From: an uncultured Eubacteriales bacterium
GTDB lineage: Bacteria > Bacillota > Clostridia > Oscillospirales > CAG-272
Length of the DNA stretch: 20,336 nucleotides
Assembly (NCBI GenBank): GCA_900545935.1
Contig: URAP01000032.1
Coordinates: forward strand, 1 to 20,336
Reading direction: 5' to 3'
In this document: piece after piece, positions 1 through 7,101 of the stretch
Position numbering within the stretch: the first letter of the stretch is position 1
Layout of the letters: every line of letters starts with the position of its first letter
Notes under the pieces: generated by a model
Databases searched by the model: none
What the model saw: the letters and a program-made list of their open reading frames with translations, nothing else
Told to the model about the DNA's origin: nothing
Position numbers and translations under genes: made by a program

Positions 1-159
1 GTCGATCAGATCCAGGTGCCCCACGCCGGTACGGGCCAAAGCCTCGCACACATAGCCACCTACGCCGCCAATGCCGAATACCGCCACCCGCGAGGCGGCC
101 AGCCGCTCCAGAGCGCTGCTGCCCAAGAGTAATTCTGTTCTGGAAAATGCCTGTTCCAT
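1..159 (-). CDS. tcdA: tRNA threonylcarbamoyladenosine dehydratase (TcdA/CsdL-like, E1/ThiF family), N-terminal part
   Basis: This is the first 53 codons of a leftward gene cut by the window edge. The product starts MEQAFSRTELLLG and runs into a Rossmann dinucleotide-binding loop, GIGGVGGYVCEALARTGVG (about residues 29-47). That combination is typical of TcdA, the ATP-dependent enzyme that cyclises t6A37 in tRNA; this role is family knowledge. The ATG at 157-159 is preceded by AAAGGTAGG at a workable distance and by a perfect-consensus promoter. The catalytic half lies outside the window, so another ThiF/MoeB-like family member is possible, although the N-terminal FSRTELLLG segment favours TcdA. 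Confidence 0.8.
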   Translation of the reverse strand, partial: MEQAFSRTELLLGSSALERLAASRVAVFGIGGVGGYVCEALARTGVGHLDLID

Positions 160-187
160 AGCGAATACCTACCTTTTTAATAGATTT

Positions 188-216
188 ATTATACGGCAAG
201 GGTTCGGCGCTGTCAA
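188..216 (-). promoter_or_regulatory. sigma-A promoter of the tcdA-like gene
   Basis: On the minus strand TTGACA (211-216) and TATAAT (188-193) are both perfect consensus hexamers separated by exactly 17 bp, ending about 29 bp upstream of the tcdA ATG. The remaining divergent intergenic DNA (217-332) is AT-rich. It holds a weak hairpin (CGTGC/GCACG, about 309-320) before a T-run, and nothing else was recognised. Confidence 0.85.
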
Positions 217-332
217 CCGACTTGAAAAATAGACAAAATCTTAATATGTTCTATACTGACAAAGTATATTAAAAAGTTCGATAAAATTATAACAAAAAAA
301 TGCACACTGCGTGCAGGCACGGCCTTTTTTAG

Positions 333-362
333 TTGCGCCGGGGCAGGGCGGTATGTTATAAT
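333..362 (+). promoter_or_regulatory. probable promoter and RBS of the GH51 gene
   Basis: TTGCGC (333-338), an 18-bp spacer and TATAAT (357-362) precede AGAGGGGG (376-383), which is 8 nt from the ATG at 392. The -10 and the ribosome binding site are strong; the -35 is only a partial match. Confidence 0.6.
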
Positions 363-391
363 AAAGGTATAAAATAGAGGGGGTTCTATAT

Positions 392-2770
392 ATGAAACGG
401 ATTTTTTGCGCACTGCTGGCCGGTGCACTGACCTTGGGCGCCGCCTTGCCGGTGCAGGCAGCGGATAAGGCAGTGCTGCGTGTGGCGGCAGACGCCAAGC
501 AAACCGCCATCTCGGATCATTTGTACGGTGCGTTTATCGAGGACATCAGCTACGCCTGCGACGGGGGCTTGGTGTCCAATTTGGTGAATAACGACAGCTT
601 TGAGTACGCCTCTGCGCCTACCACCGGCTGGGTGGCGGATGGGTTGGAGCTGACCACCGAGGGCAACCTGCCCCTAAATAAGAACAATCCCACCTACGCC
701 AAGGTGACGGTGGACGGCAAGGGCAGCCTGACGAACCTGGGCTTTACGGAGATTTATAAATACAAGACGGATAAATATGATAAAAAGAAAGCCAACACGG
801 CGGATATGGGCTTTGTGGCGGATCAGGTGTATGATCTCAGCTGCTATGTGCGCTCCGGCGGCTTTACTGGCACCGCGCAGGTGTATTTGGACTGCGGCGA
901 CGGCAAGCAGACGGCGGTGCAGCTGGACTTGAGCAAAACCGGCGGCGCCTGGAACAAGCTGACTGTACCGCTGACCGCCAGTGCCAGCAAGGATGGCGCC
1001 TTAGTATTTCAGCTGGAGGGTGAGGGAACTTTATACCTGGATTTTGTCACCCTGGTGCCCCAGGGCAGCTACGGTTACGGCAGCGACAGCTGGAAATATA
1101 CCACCCTGCGCAGCGACCTGTTTGCAGCGCTGCAAAATCTGCACCCGCGGTTTATTCGCTTTCCCGGCGGGTGCCTGGCAGAGGGCGGCAGCCTGGATCA
1201 GCTGTATAATTGGAAAGATACCATCGGTCCCCTGGAGGAGCGCAAGCAAAGTGAGAACCTGTGGAAGGACGACAACGGCCGGGACTATAACAACACCAAC
1301 GCCATGGGTTACCACGAGTATTTCCAGCTGTGCGCGGATCTGAACGCGTTGGCGCTGCCCATTGTGAATGTGGGGCTCAGCTGCCAGCCGCGGGCGGCCT
1401 ATGATGACCACGCGGCAGCGTATGCCAAACTGGGCATGACCGACGCGCAGTGGGAGGCGTATTTGACGGAAAAGGTGGGCCTGGACGAAAAGGATACCGA
1501 CGCCCGCACGGAATATACGGACAAAATCAAAAAGCTGAACATCAACAGCGCCGCCGACTGGGAGGCGTATTTGGACACCATCGCTCTGCGCCCGGGCACG
1601 GATGCGTGGGACAATTATGTGCAGGATGTACTGGATCTGATTGAGTACGCCAACGGCGACGCCACCACCAGCTACTGGGGCGCACTGCGGGCGGCCAACG
1701 GCCACGCCAAGCCCTTTAATCTACAATATATCGGTCTGGGAAATGAGAACTGGGGCGCCGTGTATGAACGCAACTTCAAGGCGCTTTACAAGGCGGTAAA
1801 AGAGAAATACCCGCAGATCACTGTGATCTCCTCTGCCGGTACTTACCTGGAGGGGGACGCTTACGACGGCAATATGGCGTGGATTGACCGGGAATTTAAG
1901 GACACGGTGGTGGACGAGCATTATTATACCTATGACGGCTACCTGTTTGACCACAATGATCGGTACGACAGCTTTGACCGCTCCGGTGCCCATGTGTTTG
2001 TGGGCGAGTACGCCGCCACCTCTGCCGGGATCGGCACCATAGAGACCAAGAGCAACATTTGGGAAGCGGTGGAAGAAGCCAGCTACCTGACCGGCTTGGA
2101 ACGCAACGGCGATGTGGTGGATATGGCATCCTACGCCCCCACCTTTGCCAAGGTCAATGCCCAAAGCTGGAATGTGAATCTCATTTGGTTTGACAGCCGC
2201 CAAACGGTGCTCACTCCCTCTTATTATGTGCAAATGCTTTTTGCCAACAATGTGGGTACGCAGTATGTGCACGCCACTTTTGACGGCGGCAGTACCGTAC
2301 AGGACGGGGTGTACCAGTCCGTTACCTGTGACCCGGAGAACCAGGTGCTGTATATTAAGCTGGTGAATACCTCCGGCAAGGATCGGACGGTGAATGTGCA
2401 GCTGGACGGCTACAAACCGAATGCGGTGTCCGTCCAAAGCCTGCAAGGCAAATTTAAGTCCGCCTGCAATGAACTGGACAGCAATACCACTGCGCCTACC
2501 CAAACGGAGCTGACCCCTGGTACGGACCTTCAGGTGGAGCTGAGCAAGTACCAGGTGAGCGTGGTGCAGGTGGCCTATGGCAAAAACAGCGGTGCGGATT
2601 TGTATAAATTGCCGGAAAAGGCGACCCCCACTTTGTCGGACGGTGGTAAGTTATATCTGCCTCCGGCTACTGCGGGCATTGCTTTTGGCGCGGTTTTCGG
2701 CGCTGCCGCTGTGTTTGCGGCCGTGGTGCTGCTGATACACTATAAGAAGAAAAAGCAGGGGAAATCATAA
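392..2770 (+). CDS. secreted, membrane-anchored GH51-type alpha-L-arabinofuranosidase-like glycosidase
   Basis: A 792-residue exported glycoside hydrolase. It has a signal peptide (about residues 1-23, MKRIFCALLAGALTLGAALP then VQA-A), the GH51 N-terminal YGAFIEDISYACDGG segment (45-59), a beta-rich carbohydrate-binding-like insert (about 60-225), RFPGGCLAEG (256-265), GNENWG with the predicted acid/base Glu452 (450-455), and FVGEYA with the predicted nucleophile Glu539 (536-541). A C-terminal beta domain follows. The protein ends in a hydrophobic helix (about 758-784) and a KKKKQGK tail, so it probably stays on the cell surface rather than being released. The family removes L-arabinofuranosyl groups from arabinoxylan or arabinan; the exact substrate cannot be read from sequence. 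It is monocistronic, followed by hairpins of the adjacent repeat element. Confidence 0.88.
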   Translation: MKRIFCALLAGALTLGAALPVQAADKAVLRVAADAKQTAISDHLYGAFIEDISYACDGGLVSNLVNNDSFEYASAPTTGWVADGLELTTEGNLPLNKNNPTYAKVTVDGKGSLTNLGFTEIYKYKTDKYDKKKANTADMGFVADQVYDLSCYVRSGGFTGTAQVYLDCGDGKQTAVQLDLSKTGGAWNKLTVPLTASASKDGALVFQLEGEGTLYLDFVTLVPQGSYGYGSDSWKYTTLRSDLFAALQNLHPRFIRFPGGCLAEGGSLDQLYNWKDTIGPLEERKQSENLWKDDNGRDYNNTNAMGYHEYFQLCADLNALALPIVNVGLSCQPRAAYDDHAAAYAKLGMTDAQWEAYLTEKVGLDEKDTDARTEYTDKIKKLNINSAADWEAYLDTIALRPGTDAWDNYVQDVLDLIEYANGDATTSYWGALRAANGHAKPFNLQYIGLGNENWGAVYERNFKALYKAVKEKYPQITVISSAGTYLEGDAYDGNMAWIDREFKDTVVDEHYYTYDGYLFDHNDRYDSFDRSGAHVFVGEYAATSAGIGTIETKSNIWEAVEEASYLTGLERNGDVVDMASYAPTFAKVNAQSWNVNLIWFDSRQTVLTPSYYVQMLFANNVGTQYVHATFDGGSTVQDGVYQSVTCDPENQVLYIKLVNTSGKDRTVNVQLDGYKPNAVSVQSLQGKFKSACNELDSNTTAPTQTELTPGTDLQVELSKYQVSVVQVAYGKNSGADLYKLPEKATPTLSDGGKLYLPPATAGIAFGAVFGAAAVFAAVVLLIHYKKKKQGKS

Positions 2771-2790
2771 GTAAAAGCGGTAAAAAGACA

Positions 2791-2846
2791 AAAAAATAAG
2801 GCTCCCGTGCAAACTTCCTCAAAAAACGGCAAAAAATAAGGCTCCC
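2791..2846. repeat. 16-bp direct repeat at the left edge of the DUF559 element
   Basis: AAAAAATAAGGCTCCC occurs at 2791-2806 and again at 2831-2846. The second copy is the outer end of the element's left inverted repeat, so the first looks like a leftover end of another copy or a local duplication made on insertion. Confidence 0.7.
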
Positions 2847-3290
2847 TTGTAAAGGGAGCTGGCAAGCCGTTAGGCTTGACTGAGGGATTTTTGAACCACA
2901 TAGTCCAAATATGTGCAAACGCCGTCAAAATTGGACAGAACCTCATTGTTTGGTATGCGGATCACAGTAAGTCCGCAGTTTTCTAAATATTTTGTTCTTG
3001 CTGCGTCTTGGGCGGCTTTATCGGCTTCATAGTGCTGGGAACCGTCCAATTCTATGACTAATTTTGCCTTTGCGCAATAAAAATCCACAATATATTTGCC
3101 GATGATTTTTTGGCGAACAAAGCGCACTTCTTGTTTTCGTAAATAATCGTACCAAAGGCGGCGCTCTTCTTTTGTCATATTCTTGCGCAAGTCTTTGGCG
3201 TTCGGCACAAGGGTTTTATTATGATTATATCTCAATAAAAATCCCTCCGAGTTTGCCGGAGGCAAACCCACCTCCCTTTACAAGGGAGGC
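2840..3290. mobile_element. MITE-like element with structured inverted repeats carrying a DUF559 gene
   Basis: A unit of about 450 bp is bounded by inverted repeats at 2840-2892 and 3237-3290. Both arms contain the same two hairpins: an 8-bp stem (2841-2859; 3271-3289) and a 6-7-bp stem (2863-2878; 3251-3267), ending in a shared AAAAATCCCTC border. The arms differ mainly at paired bases so that the stems are kept. Each outer border is A/T-rich (T7 at 3291-3297). The only gene inside is a DUF559 nuclease-like protein. No transposase is present, so mobilisation would be in trans or by an unknown route; calling it mobile is an inference from architecture. Confidence 0.65.
2870..3235 (-). CDS. 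DUF559 (VSR/restriction-endonuclease-fold) protein inside a repeat element
   Basis: A 121-residue protein with the DUF559 pattern: NLRK-like DLRKNMTKEERRLWYDYL (15-32), VRFVRQKIIGKYIVDFYC (37-54) and KLVIELDGSQHYE (58-70), with Asp51, Glu62 and Asp64 as likely PD-(D/E)xK metal-site residues, then PNNEVL. I chose the TTG at 3233-3235: GGAGGG at 3243-3248 sits 7 nt upstream and the family begins near NHNKTLVPNAK. A longer ATG frame from 3271 would translate the inverted repeat. The GGAGGG belongs to the right repeat. The last residues KSLSQA and the TAA (2870-2872) are encoded by the left repeat. The function of DUF559 is unproven; DNA cleavage or mismatch nicking is inferred from the fold. Confidence 0.8.
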   Translation of the reverse strand: MRYNHNKTLVPNAKDLRKNMTKEERRLWYDYLRKQEVRFVRQKIIGKYIVDFYCAKAKLVIELDGSQHYEADKAAQDAARTKYLENCGLTVIRIPNNEVLSNFDGVCTYLDYVVQKSLSQA

Positions 3291-3314
3291 TTTTTTTATG
3301 ATACCTCTTATATA

Positions 3315-3665
3315 TTAGATATGAAAAAACGGAAAGCGGCTTTTGCTGGTGTCGCGGCCTTTCAGGTACACGACTTCCACCGAGGCGGTAGGGTCCTTGA
3401 GAATGTTTTTGTCCAAGACGGCAAAGTCGGCACTTTCGCCCACAGCCAGTACGGCGCAGCCGGCGTCCTTGCAGTCCACCGGGATCAGGTCGTTTACTGC
3501 CGGCAGTACCGCCTTGCCCTCCAGATCTACCACCTTGGCGTCTCGGTAACACAGGGGCGTATTGTAGCCGATATAGGCAATCTTGCCCTTGTCCTCTACC
3601 AGCACACTGTAAGTGAGATTCTCCTCATTCAGGGAGATAAAATCTGCGTTTGTATATACAACCAT
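3315..3665 (-). CDS. barrel-less amidohydrolase relic: N- and C-terminal sandwich segments only
   Basis: A 116-residue protein. Residues 1-55 match the N-terminal beta-sandwich of YtcJ-type amidohydrolases (YTNADFISLNEEN..., VVDLEGKAVLPA), where HxH metal ligands should follow. Instead the sequence passes within about 20 residues to the typical C-terminal sandwich (VGESADFAVLDKNI, 75-88; VEVVYLKGR, 96-104). The whole metal-binding TIM barrel is missing without a frame break, so it cannot be a normal hydrolase. The ATG at 3663-3665 lies 10 nt beyond the end of the flavodiiron gene, and TAAGGAG combines that gene's stop with a good ribosome binding site, so it is probably translated. The C-terminus (TSKSRFPFFHI) stops just before the DUF559 element. 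It is either an in-frame deletion pseudogene or a repurposed beta-sandwich protein. Confidence 0.65.
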   Translation of the reverse strand: MVVYTNADFISLNEENLTYSVLVEDKGKIAYIGYNTPLCYRDAKVVDLEGKAVLPAVNDLIPVDCKDAGCAVLAVGESADFAVLDKNILKDPTASVEVVYLKGRDTSKSRFPFFHI

Positions 3666-3675
3666 GGTCTGCTCC

Positions 3676-4827
3676 TTACTGCGCCAGCGCGTCTGCCAGT
3701 GCGGCCAGCGCGGTGCGGTCTGCGTCCTTTAAGGCGGCGCGCACGGTGACGGTGCCCGACAGCAGGGTGATGGCTTTCATCTCCTCCAACTGGGCGGTCA
3801 TGGTGCGGGCGGCGCTGGGCGCCCAGCTGCCGTTTTCAATCAAGGCCACGGTGCGGTTTTGGTAACTCTTGCTCTTTAAGTGGTGCAAAAAGTCCGCCAT
3901 TACCGGGAACACCCCGCCATCATAGCTGGGGGCGGCGCATACCATTTGGCTGTACTGAAATGCTTTTGCTACTGCCTGTGCCAAATCCGTGCGGCTTAAG
4001 TCCGCGATTTCTACCGTTACGCCACGGCTTTTCAGTTCCTCCGCCAGCAGCAGAGCAGCCGTCTTCGTGTTGCCGTAAATGGAGGCATAGGCAATGAACA
4101 CACCCCGGGTTTCCGGCTGATAGCTGCTCCAAGTGTTATACAGGTGCAGATAGGGGGTCAGGTCCCCTTGCAGTACCGGACCGTGCAGCGGGCAAATGGT
4201 GGCAATATCCAGGGCGGCGGCTTTCTTCAACAGGGTCTGCACCGGCGCACCGTATTTGCCCACGATATTGATAAAGTAGCGGCGGGCTTCCTCCGGCCAA
4301 GGCTCGTCCGTGCCTACGGCGCCGAATTTGCCAAAGGCATCTGCGCTAAAGAGCACCTTTTCCGTTTGTTCGTAGCTGACCATCACCTCCGGCCAGTGCA
4401 CCATGGGTGCCATCACAAAGGTCAAGGTGTGGTGACCCAGCTCCAGCGTGTCGCCCTCTTTCACCGACAGGGTCTTGGTGCCTGCCGGCAGGTCAAAAAA
4501 CTGGGGCAGCATAGCCAGCGCCTTGGCGCTGAGCACCAGGGTGGCTTCGGGATATTTCTCTATGGTCATTTGCAGACTGCCGGCGTGGTCCGGCTCTAAG
4601 TGGTGCACCACAATGTAGTCCGGGGTGCGCCCGTCCAGAACAGCGTCCACCTTTGCGGCCCAGTCGTCATATTTGCGCTTGTCCACCGTGTCCAGCAGGG
4701 CAATCTTGTCGTCCAGCAGCAGATAGCTGTTGTAGGACACGCCGTGGGGCACCGGGTACTGGCTTTCAAACAAATCAATGTCTGTATCGTTGACGCCAAC
4801 ATAGCGAATTGCGTCAGAAATGGTCAA
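3676..4827 (-). CDS. fprA: A-type flavoprotein / flavodiiron protein (FprA family, O2 or NO reductase)
   Basis: A 383-residue cytoplasmic protein with a metallo-beta-lactamase-like diiron domain followed by flavodoxin, the standard two-domain length. Diiron ligands are visible: HLEPDH (His76, Glu78, Asp80, His81), MVHWPE (His144), FSADAFG (Asp163) and CPLHGP (His215). The FMN phosphate loop is YASIYGNTKTA (about 247-257). The family reduces O2 to water or NO to N2O with electrons from rubredoxin or related carriers, protecting strict anaerobes. The frame begins TTGACC, so the start is TTG (4825-4827) behind AAAGGTGAT. No rubredoxin gene is adjacent. It is transcribed together with the small gene downstream. 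Confidence 0.93.
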   Translation of the reverse strand: MTISDAIRYVGVNDTDIDLFESQYPVPHGVSYNSYLLLDDKIALLDTVDKRKYDDWAAKVDAVLDGRTPDYIVVHHLEPDHAGSLQMTIEKYPEATLVLSAKALAMLPQFFDLPAGTKTLSVKEGDTLELGHHTLTFVMAPMVHWPEVMVSYEQTEKVLFSADAFGKFGAVGTDEPWPEEARRYFINIVGKYGAPVQTLLKKAAALDIATICPLHGPVLQGDLTPYLHLYNTWSSYQPETRGVFIAYASIYGNTKTAALLLAEELKSRGVTVEIADLSRTDLAQAVAKAFQYSQMVCAAPSYDGGVFPVMADFLHHLKSKSYQNRTVALIENGSWAPSAARTMTAQLEEMKAITLLSGTVTVRAALKDADRTALAALADALAQ

Positions 4828-4859
4828 TGTAGATCACCTTTCTTCCTCACATTGCCTTT

Positions 4860-4888
4860 AGCATAGCATAAATGATCGGGAAATACAA
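4860..4888 (-). promoter_or_regulatory. probable promoter of the flavodiiron gene
   Basis: On the minus strand TTGTAT (4883-4888), a 17-bp spacer and TATGCT (4860-4865) lie about 33 bp before the TTG start. Both hexamers are moderate matches. A second TATGCT overlaps at 4865-4870. Confidence 0.5.
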
Positions 4889-4899
4889 TGCCGGGGCGC

Positions 4900-4937
4900 A
4901 AAAAAAGCCGCACTGCTCATGGTGAAGCGGTGCGGCT
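4900..4937 (-). terminator. intrinsic terminator of fucO
   Basis: The 8-bp GC-rich stem AGCCGCAC/GTGCGGCT (4906-4913 with 4930-4937) is followed on the minus strand by a U-run (4905 down to 4900), 17 bp after the fucO stop. Confidence 0.85.
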
Positions 4938-4953
4938 GTCTTGCAAAAAAGAT

Positions 4954-6099
4954 TTACATCAGGGAGAGATACAACTGCTTGATCTCCTCTACGCTGGTGT
5001 CTCTGGGATTGCCGGGACGGCAGGCGTCGTCATAAGCGCTCTGCGCCAGGAAGTCCACATCCTCCGGCTTTACAATGTCTTTCAGGTCGGCGGGGATACC
5101 CACATCCTGGGACAGCTGCTTTACAGCGTCCACGGCAGCGGCACGCGCCTGGTCCAAAGTCATATCGTCCACGCCCTTAACGCCCATGGCCTTGGCAATA
5201 TCCCGGTATTTCTCACCGGTGGCAGGTGCGTTGTAGGCCATCACGGTGGGCAGGATAATGGCGTTGGCTACGCCGTGGGGGGTGTCATACACAGCGCCCA
5301 GCGGGTGCGCCATGGAGTGCACAATGCCCAGGCCCACATTGGAAAAGCCCATGCCGGCAATGTACTGGCCCAGCGCCATGCCCTCGCGGCCCTCCGGGGT
5401 GTTGGCTACGGCACCGCGCAGGTTCTTGCTGATGATCTCAATGGCTTTCAGGTGGAACATATCGCTCATTTCCCAGGCGGCCTTGGTAATGTAGCCCTCA
5501 ATGGCGTGGGTCAGTGCGTCCATACCGGTGGCGGCGGTCAGCCCCTTGGGCATGGATGCCATCATCTCCGGGTCCACAACAGCCACTACGGGAATGTCGT
5601 GCACATCTACGCACACCATTTTGCGGTTTTTCTCCGTGTCGGTGATCACATAGTTGATGGTGACCTCGGCGGCTGTACCGGCAGTGGTGGGAACGGCGAT
5701 GATCGGCACGGCCTTCTTGGTGGTGGGTGCCACGCCCTCCAGGGAGATTACATCGCTGAATTCCGGGTTCTCAATGATAATACCGATGGCTTTGGCGGTG
5801 TCCATGACGGAGCCGCCGCCGCAAGCCACGATGAGGTCAGCGCCGGAAGCCTTGAACTCCTCAACACCGTGCTTTACGTTCTCAATGGTCGGGTTGGGCT
5901 TGATATCGGAATAAAGAGTATATTCAATGCCGGCAGCCTCAAGGAGGTCAGTTACCTTCTTGGATACGCCGAACTTGACAAGATCGGGGTCGGACGCGAC
6001 AAATGCTTTCTTAAAGCCGCGATTCTTGATCTCCTCAGGTACAGCCTTGATGGCGCCTGCGCCATGGTAAGACGTTTCGTTGAGCGTAAACTTGTACAT
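4954..6099 (-). CDS. fucO: lactaldehyde reductase / 1,2-propanediol oxidoreductase (Fe-dependent alcohol dehydrogenase, group III)
   Basis: About 381 residues, collinear with FucO over the full length, including LNETSYHGAGAI at the start, the NAD loop GGGSVMDTAKAIGI and TTAGTAAEVTINYVITD. Numbered from the upstream TTG at 6111, the iron ligands are Asp198, His202, His265 and His279 (GMDALTHAIEGY, GIVHSMAHPLG, DTPHGVANAI). FucO reduces L-lactaldehyde from fucose or rhamnose breakdown to 1,2-propanediol with NADH. No fucose or rhamnose genes are in the window, so a broader alcohol/aldehyde role is possible. I prefer the ATG at 6097-6099, which aligns with FucO N-termini; TTG 6111 and GTG 6108 are in-frame alternatives closer to AAAGG. 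It is monocistronic with its own promoter and terminator. Confidence 0.9.
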   Translation of the reverse strand: MYKFTLNETSYHGAGAIKAVPEEIKNRGFKKAFVASDPDLVKFGVSKKVTDLLEAAGIEYTLYSDIKPNPTIENVKHGVEEFKASGADLIVACGGGSVMDTAKAIGIIIENPEFSDVISLEGVAPTTKKAVPIIAVPTTAGTAAEVTINYVITDTEKNRKMVCVDVHDIPVVAVVDPEMMASMPKGLTAATGMDALTHAIEGYITKAAWEMSDMFHLKAIEIISKNLRGAVANTPEGREGMALGQYIAGMGFSNVGLGIVHSMAHPLGAVYDTPHGVANAIILPTVMAYNAPATGEKYRDIAKAMGVKGVDDMTLDQARAAAVDAVKQLSQDVGIPADLKDIVKPEDVDFLAQSAYDDACRPGNPRDTSVEEIKQLYLSLM

Positions 6100-6211
6100 T
6101 TTATACACCAAACCTTTCTTTTTTTGCTCTGTTCCTTTTCGGAATCAGAACACCTTGCCTTCAGCTCGGAAGATGTCAGCTTTGCCTACTTCTTCCGCAA
6201 AGTGCAATTAT

Positions 6212-6240
6212 ATTATAGCCAACATGTCGCAAAATGTCTT
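6212..6240 (-). promoter_or_regulatory. probable fucO promoter
   Basis: On the minus strand AAGACA (6235-6240), a 17-bp spacer and a perfect TATAAT (6212-6217) are present. The transcript would carry a leader of about 105 nt before the ATG, containing a short hairpin (TTCC/GGAA around 6135-6150). Confidence 0.6.
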
Positions 6241-6254
6241 TAACATATTGTTAA
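6240..6254. promoter_or_regulatory. candidate operator: perfect inverted repeat abutting the fucO -35
   Basis: TTAACA-TAT-TGTTAA is a perfect 6+6 palindrome with a 3-bp centre, touching the -35 hexamer on its upstream side. The half-sites resemble those of Rex but are arranged the opposite way round (Rex is TTGTTAA-N4-TTAACAA). The regulator is therefore unidentified; the position fits an activator or a -35-blocking repressor. Confidence 0.4.
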
Positions 6255-6342
6255 TAGACAGTGACTAAATATTTAATAAGTTGGCGAATACACACCATCA
6301 CTGTCCCGTGTAAACTTTATTTGTAAAAAAGTGCGATTTGAC

Positions 6343-6371
6343 TTTACAAAGCCTGCCTTTTATGGTATAAT
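6343..6371 (+). promoter_or_regulatory. promoter of tRNA-Arg
   Basis: TTTACA (6343-6348), a 17-bp spacer and TATAAT (6366-6371) lie 16 bp before the tRNA 5' end, a normal layout for a single tRNA gene. Confidence 0.85.
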
Positions 6372-6387
6372 AGTTTTATATCAATAT

Positions 6388-6464
6388 CTGCCCGTAGCTC
6401 AGCTGGATAGAGTACCGGATTCCGATTCCGATGGTCGCAGGTTCGAATCCTGTCGGGCAGGCCA
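6388..6464 (+). tRNA. tRNA-Arg (anticodon CCG)
   Basis: A full cloverleaf can be drawn: acceptor CTGCCCG/CGGGCAG (6388-6394, 6454-6460), D-stem GCTC/GAGT, anticodon stem 6415-6419/6427-6431 with loop TTCCGAT and anticodon CCG at 6422-6424 (reads CGG), five-base variable loop, T-arm GCAGG-TTCGAAT-CCTGT, discriminator G and encoded CCA (6462-6464). The outermost anticodon-stem pair is C-A (6415, 6431), a minor weakness. It has its own promoter and terminator. tRNA-Arg 3' ends are common integration sites, which matters given the composition change right after it. Confidence 0.93.
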
Positions 6465-6494
6465 TGATTGTGCGACGAAAAAGCACAAAAGCCG

Positions 6495-6530
6495 AAAGTC
6501 CTTGATTAATCAGGGACTTTTTGCTTTTTC
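6495..6530 (+). terminator. intrinsic terminator of tRNA-Arg
   Basis: An 11-bp stem (AAAGTCCTTGA, 6495-6505, with TCAGGGACTTT, 6510-6520; one G-U) and a TTAA loop are followed by T-rich TTGCTTTTTC. Confidence 0.88.
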
Positions 6531-6888
6531 GGGGCAAGTTTTAAAATGCGATTTCAGGGCACAAAAAAACAATAAATCCTCGACTGCCGGGACTTGAACC
6601 GGTGTTGGTTTGTCAATGATATGTTACACTAAGACTCAAGAAATTATCAAGAGTAGCCTTAGGAGATATTCAGTTAAGCGGGCGCATAGGAAAGTTATTG
6701 TATTTGCAAAGATGGACGGCAAGCTGAGCTTTGAAGTCATTGAAGGAGTAAAAAGAATGAGTTGCGTAAAAGTACTCATTATCCTTTACTGCAACACATT
6801 TGACTCTCAATTGCTATTCTTTTTTTCTTGCTATAACGCTTTTATTGTAATTCTACAATGCTTATCGAGGCGAAATTGAACAATTCTC
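6531..6888. other. AT-rich stretch without a convincing gene
   Basis: On the minus strand 6583-6600 read GGTTCAAGTCCCGGCAG, which has the conserved T-loop (GGTTCAAGTCC) and acceptor-like 3' end of a tRNA, but the flanks (CACC upstream) cannot complete a T-stem, so at most it is a fragment. An open frame of 89 codons (6610-6879, plus strand) contains RAHRKVIVFAKMDGKLSFEV, then becomes low-complexity. It has no good ribosome binding site and matches no family I know; it could be a broken gene. The rest shows nothing definite. Confidence 0.4.
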
Positions 6889-6917
6889 TTGACTAAAGCA
6901 AGTATATATTATATAAT
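6889..6917 (+). promoter_or_regulatory. sigma-A promoter of the ABC-exporter operon
   Basis: TTGACT (6889-6894), a 17-bp spacer and TATAAT (6912-6917) form a near-perfect promoter. Transcription would start around 6924 and leave a leader of about 278 nt before the first ABC gene. Confidence 0.8.
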
Positions 6918-7101
6918 AATATCAACAAATAATTATATTCTATGAAAATATTAAATATTGATTTGCATAGAATTTAAGTGTGATAAATATTTACAAAGAT
7001 TAATTATACTCAGGCACAATGGATTTATAAAGGTTATTACCGGAATACGCAAAAACGGATAATCTTATTTACTCTACACTTATTTAATATCTAAAACGAA
7101 T

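Noticed and set aside
301..330. Hairpin before a T-run in the tcdA/GH51 intergenic region as a terminator
   Set aside because: The stem is only 5 bp with a 2-nt loop and no gene transcribed rightward ends upstream.
4888..6243. 451-codon plus-strand frame opposite fucO
   Set aside because: Antisense shadow rich in Gly and His; fucO on the other strand is a full-length match with all metal ligands.
6240..6254. Rex (NADH-sensing) operator
   Set aside because: The half-sites are in reverse order with a 3-bp centre, unlike TTGTTAA-N4-TTAACAA; kept only as an unassigned palindrome.
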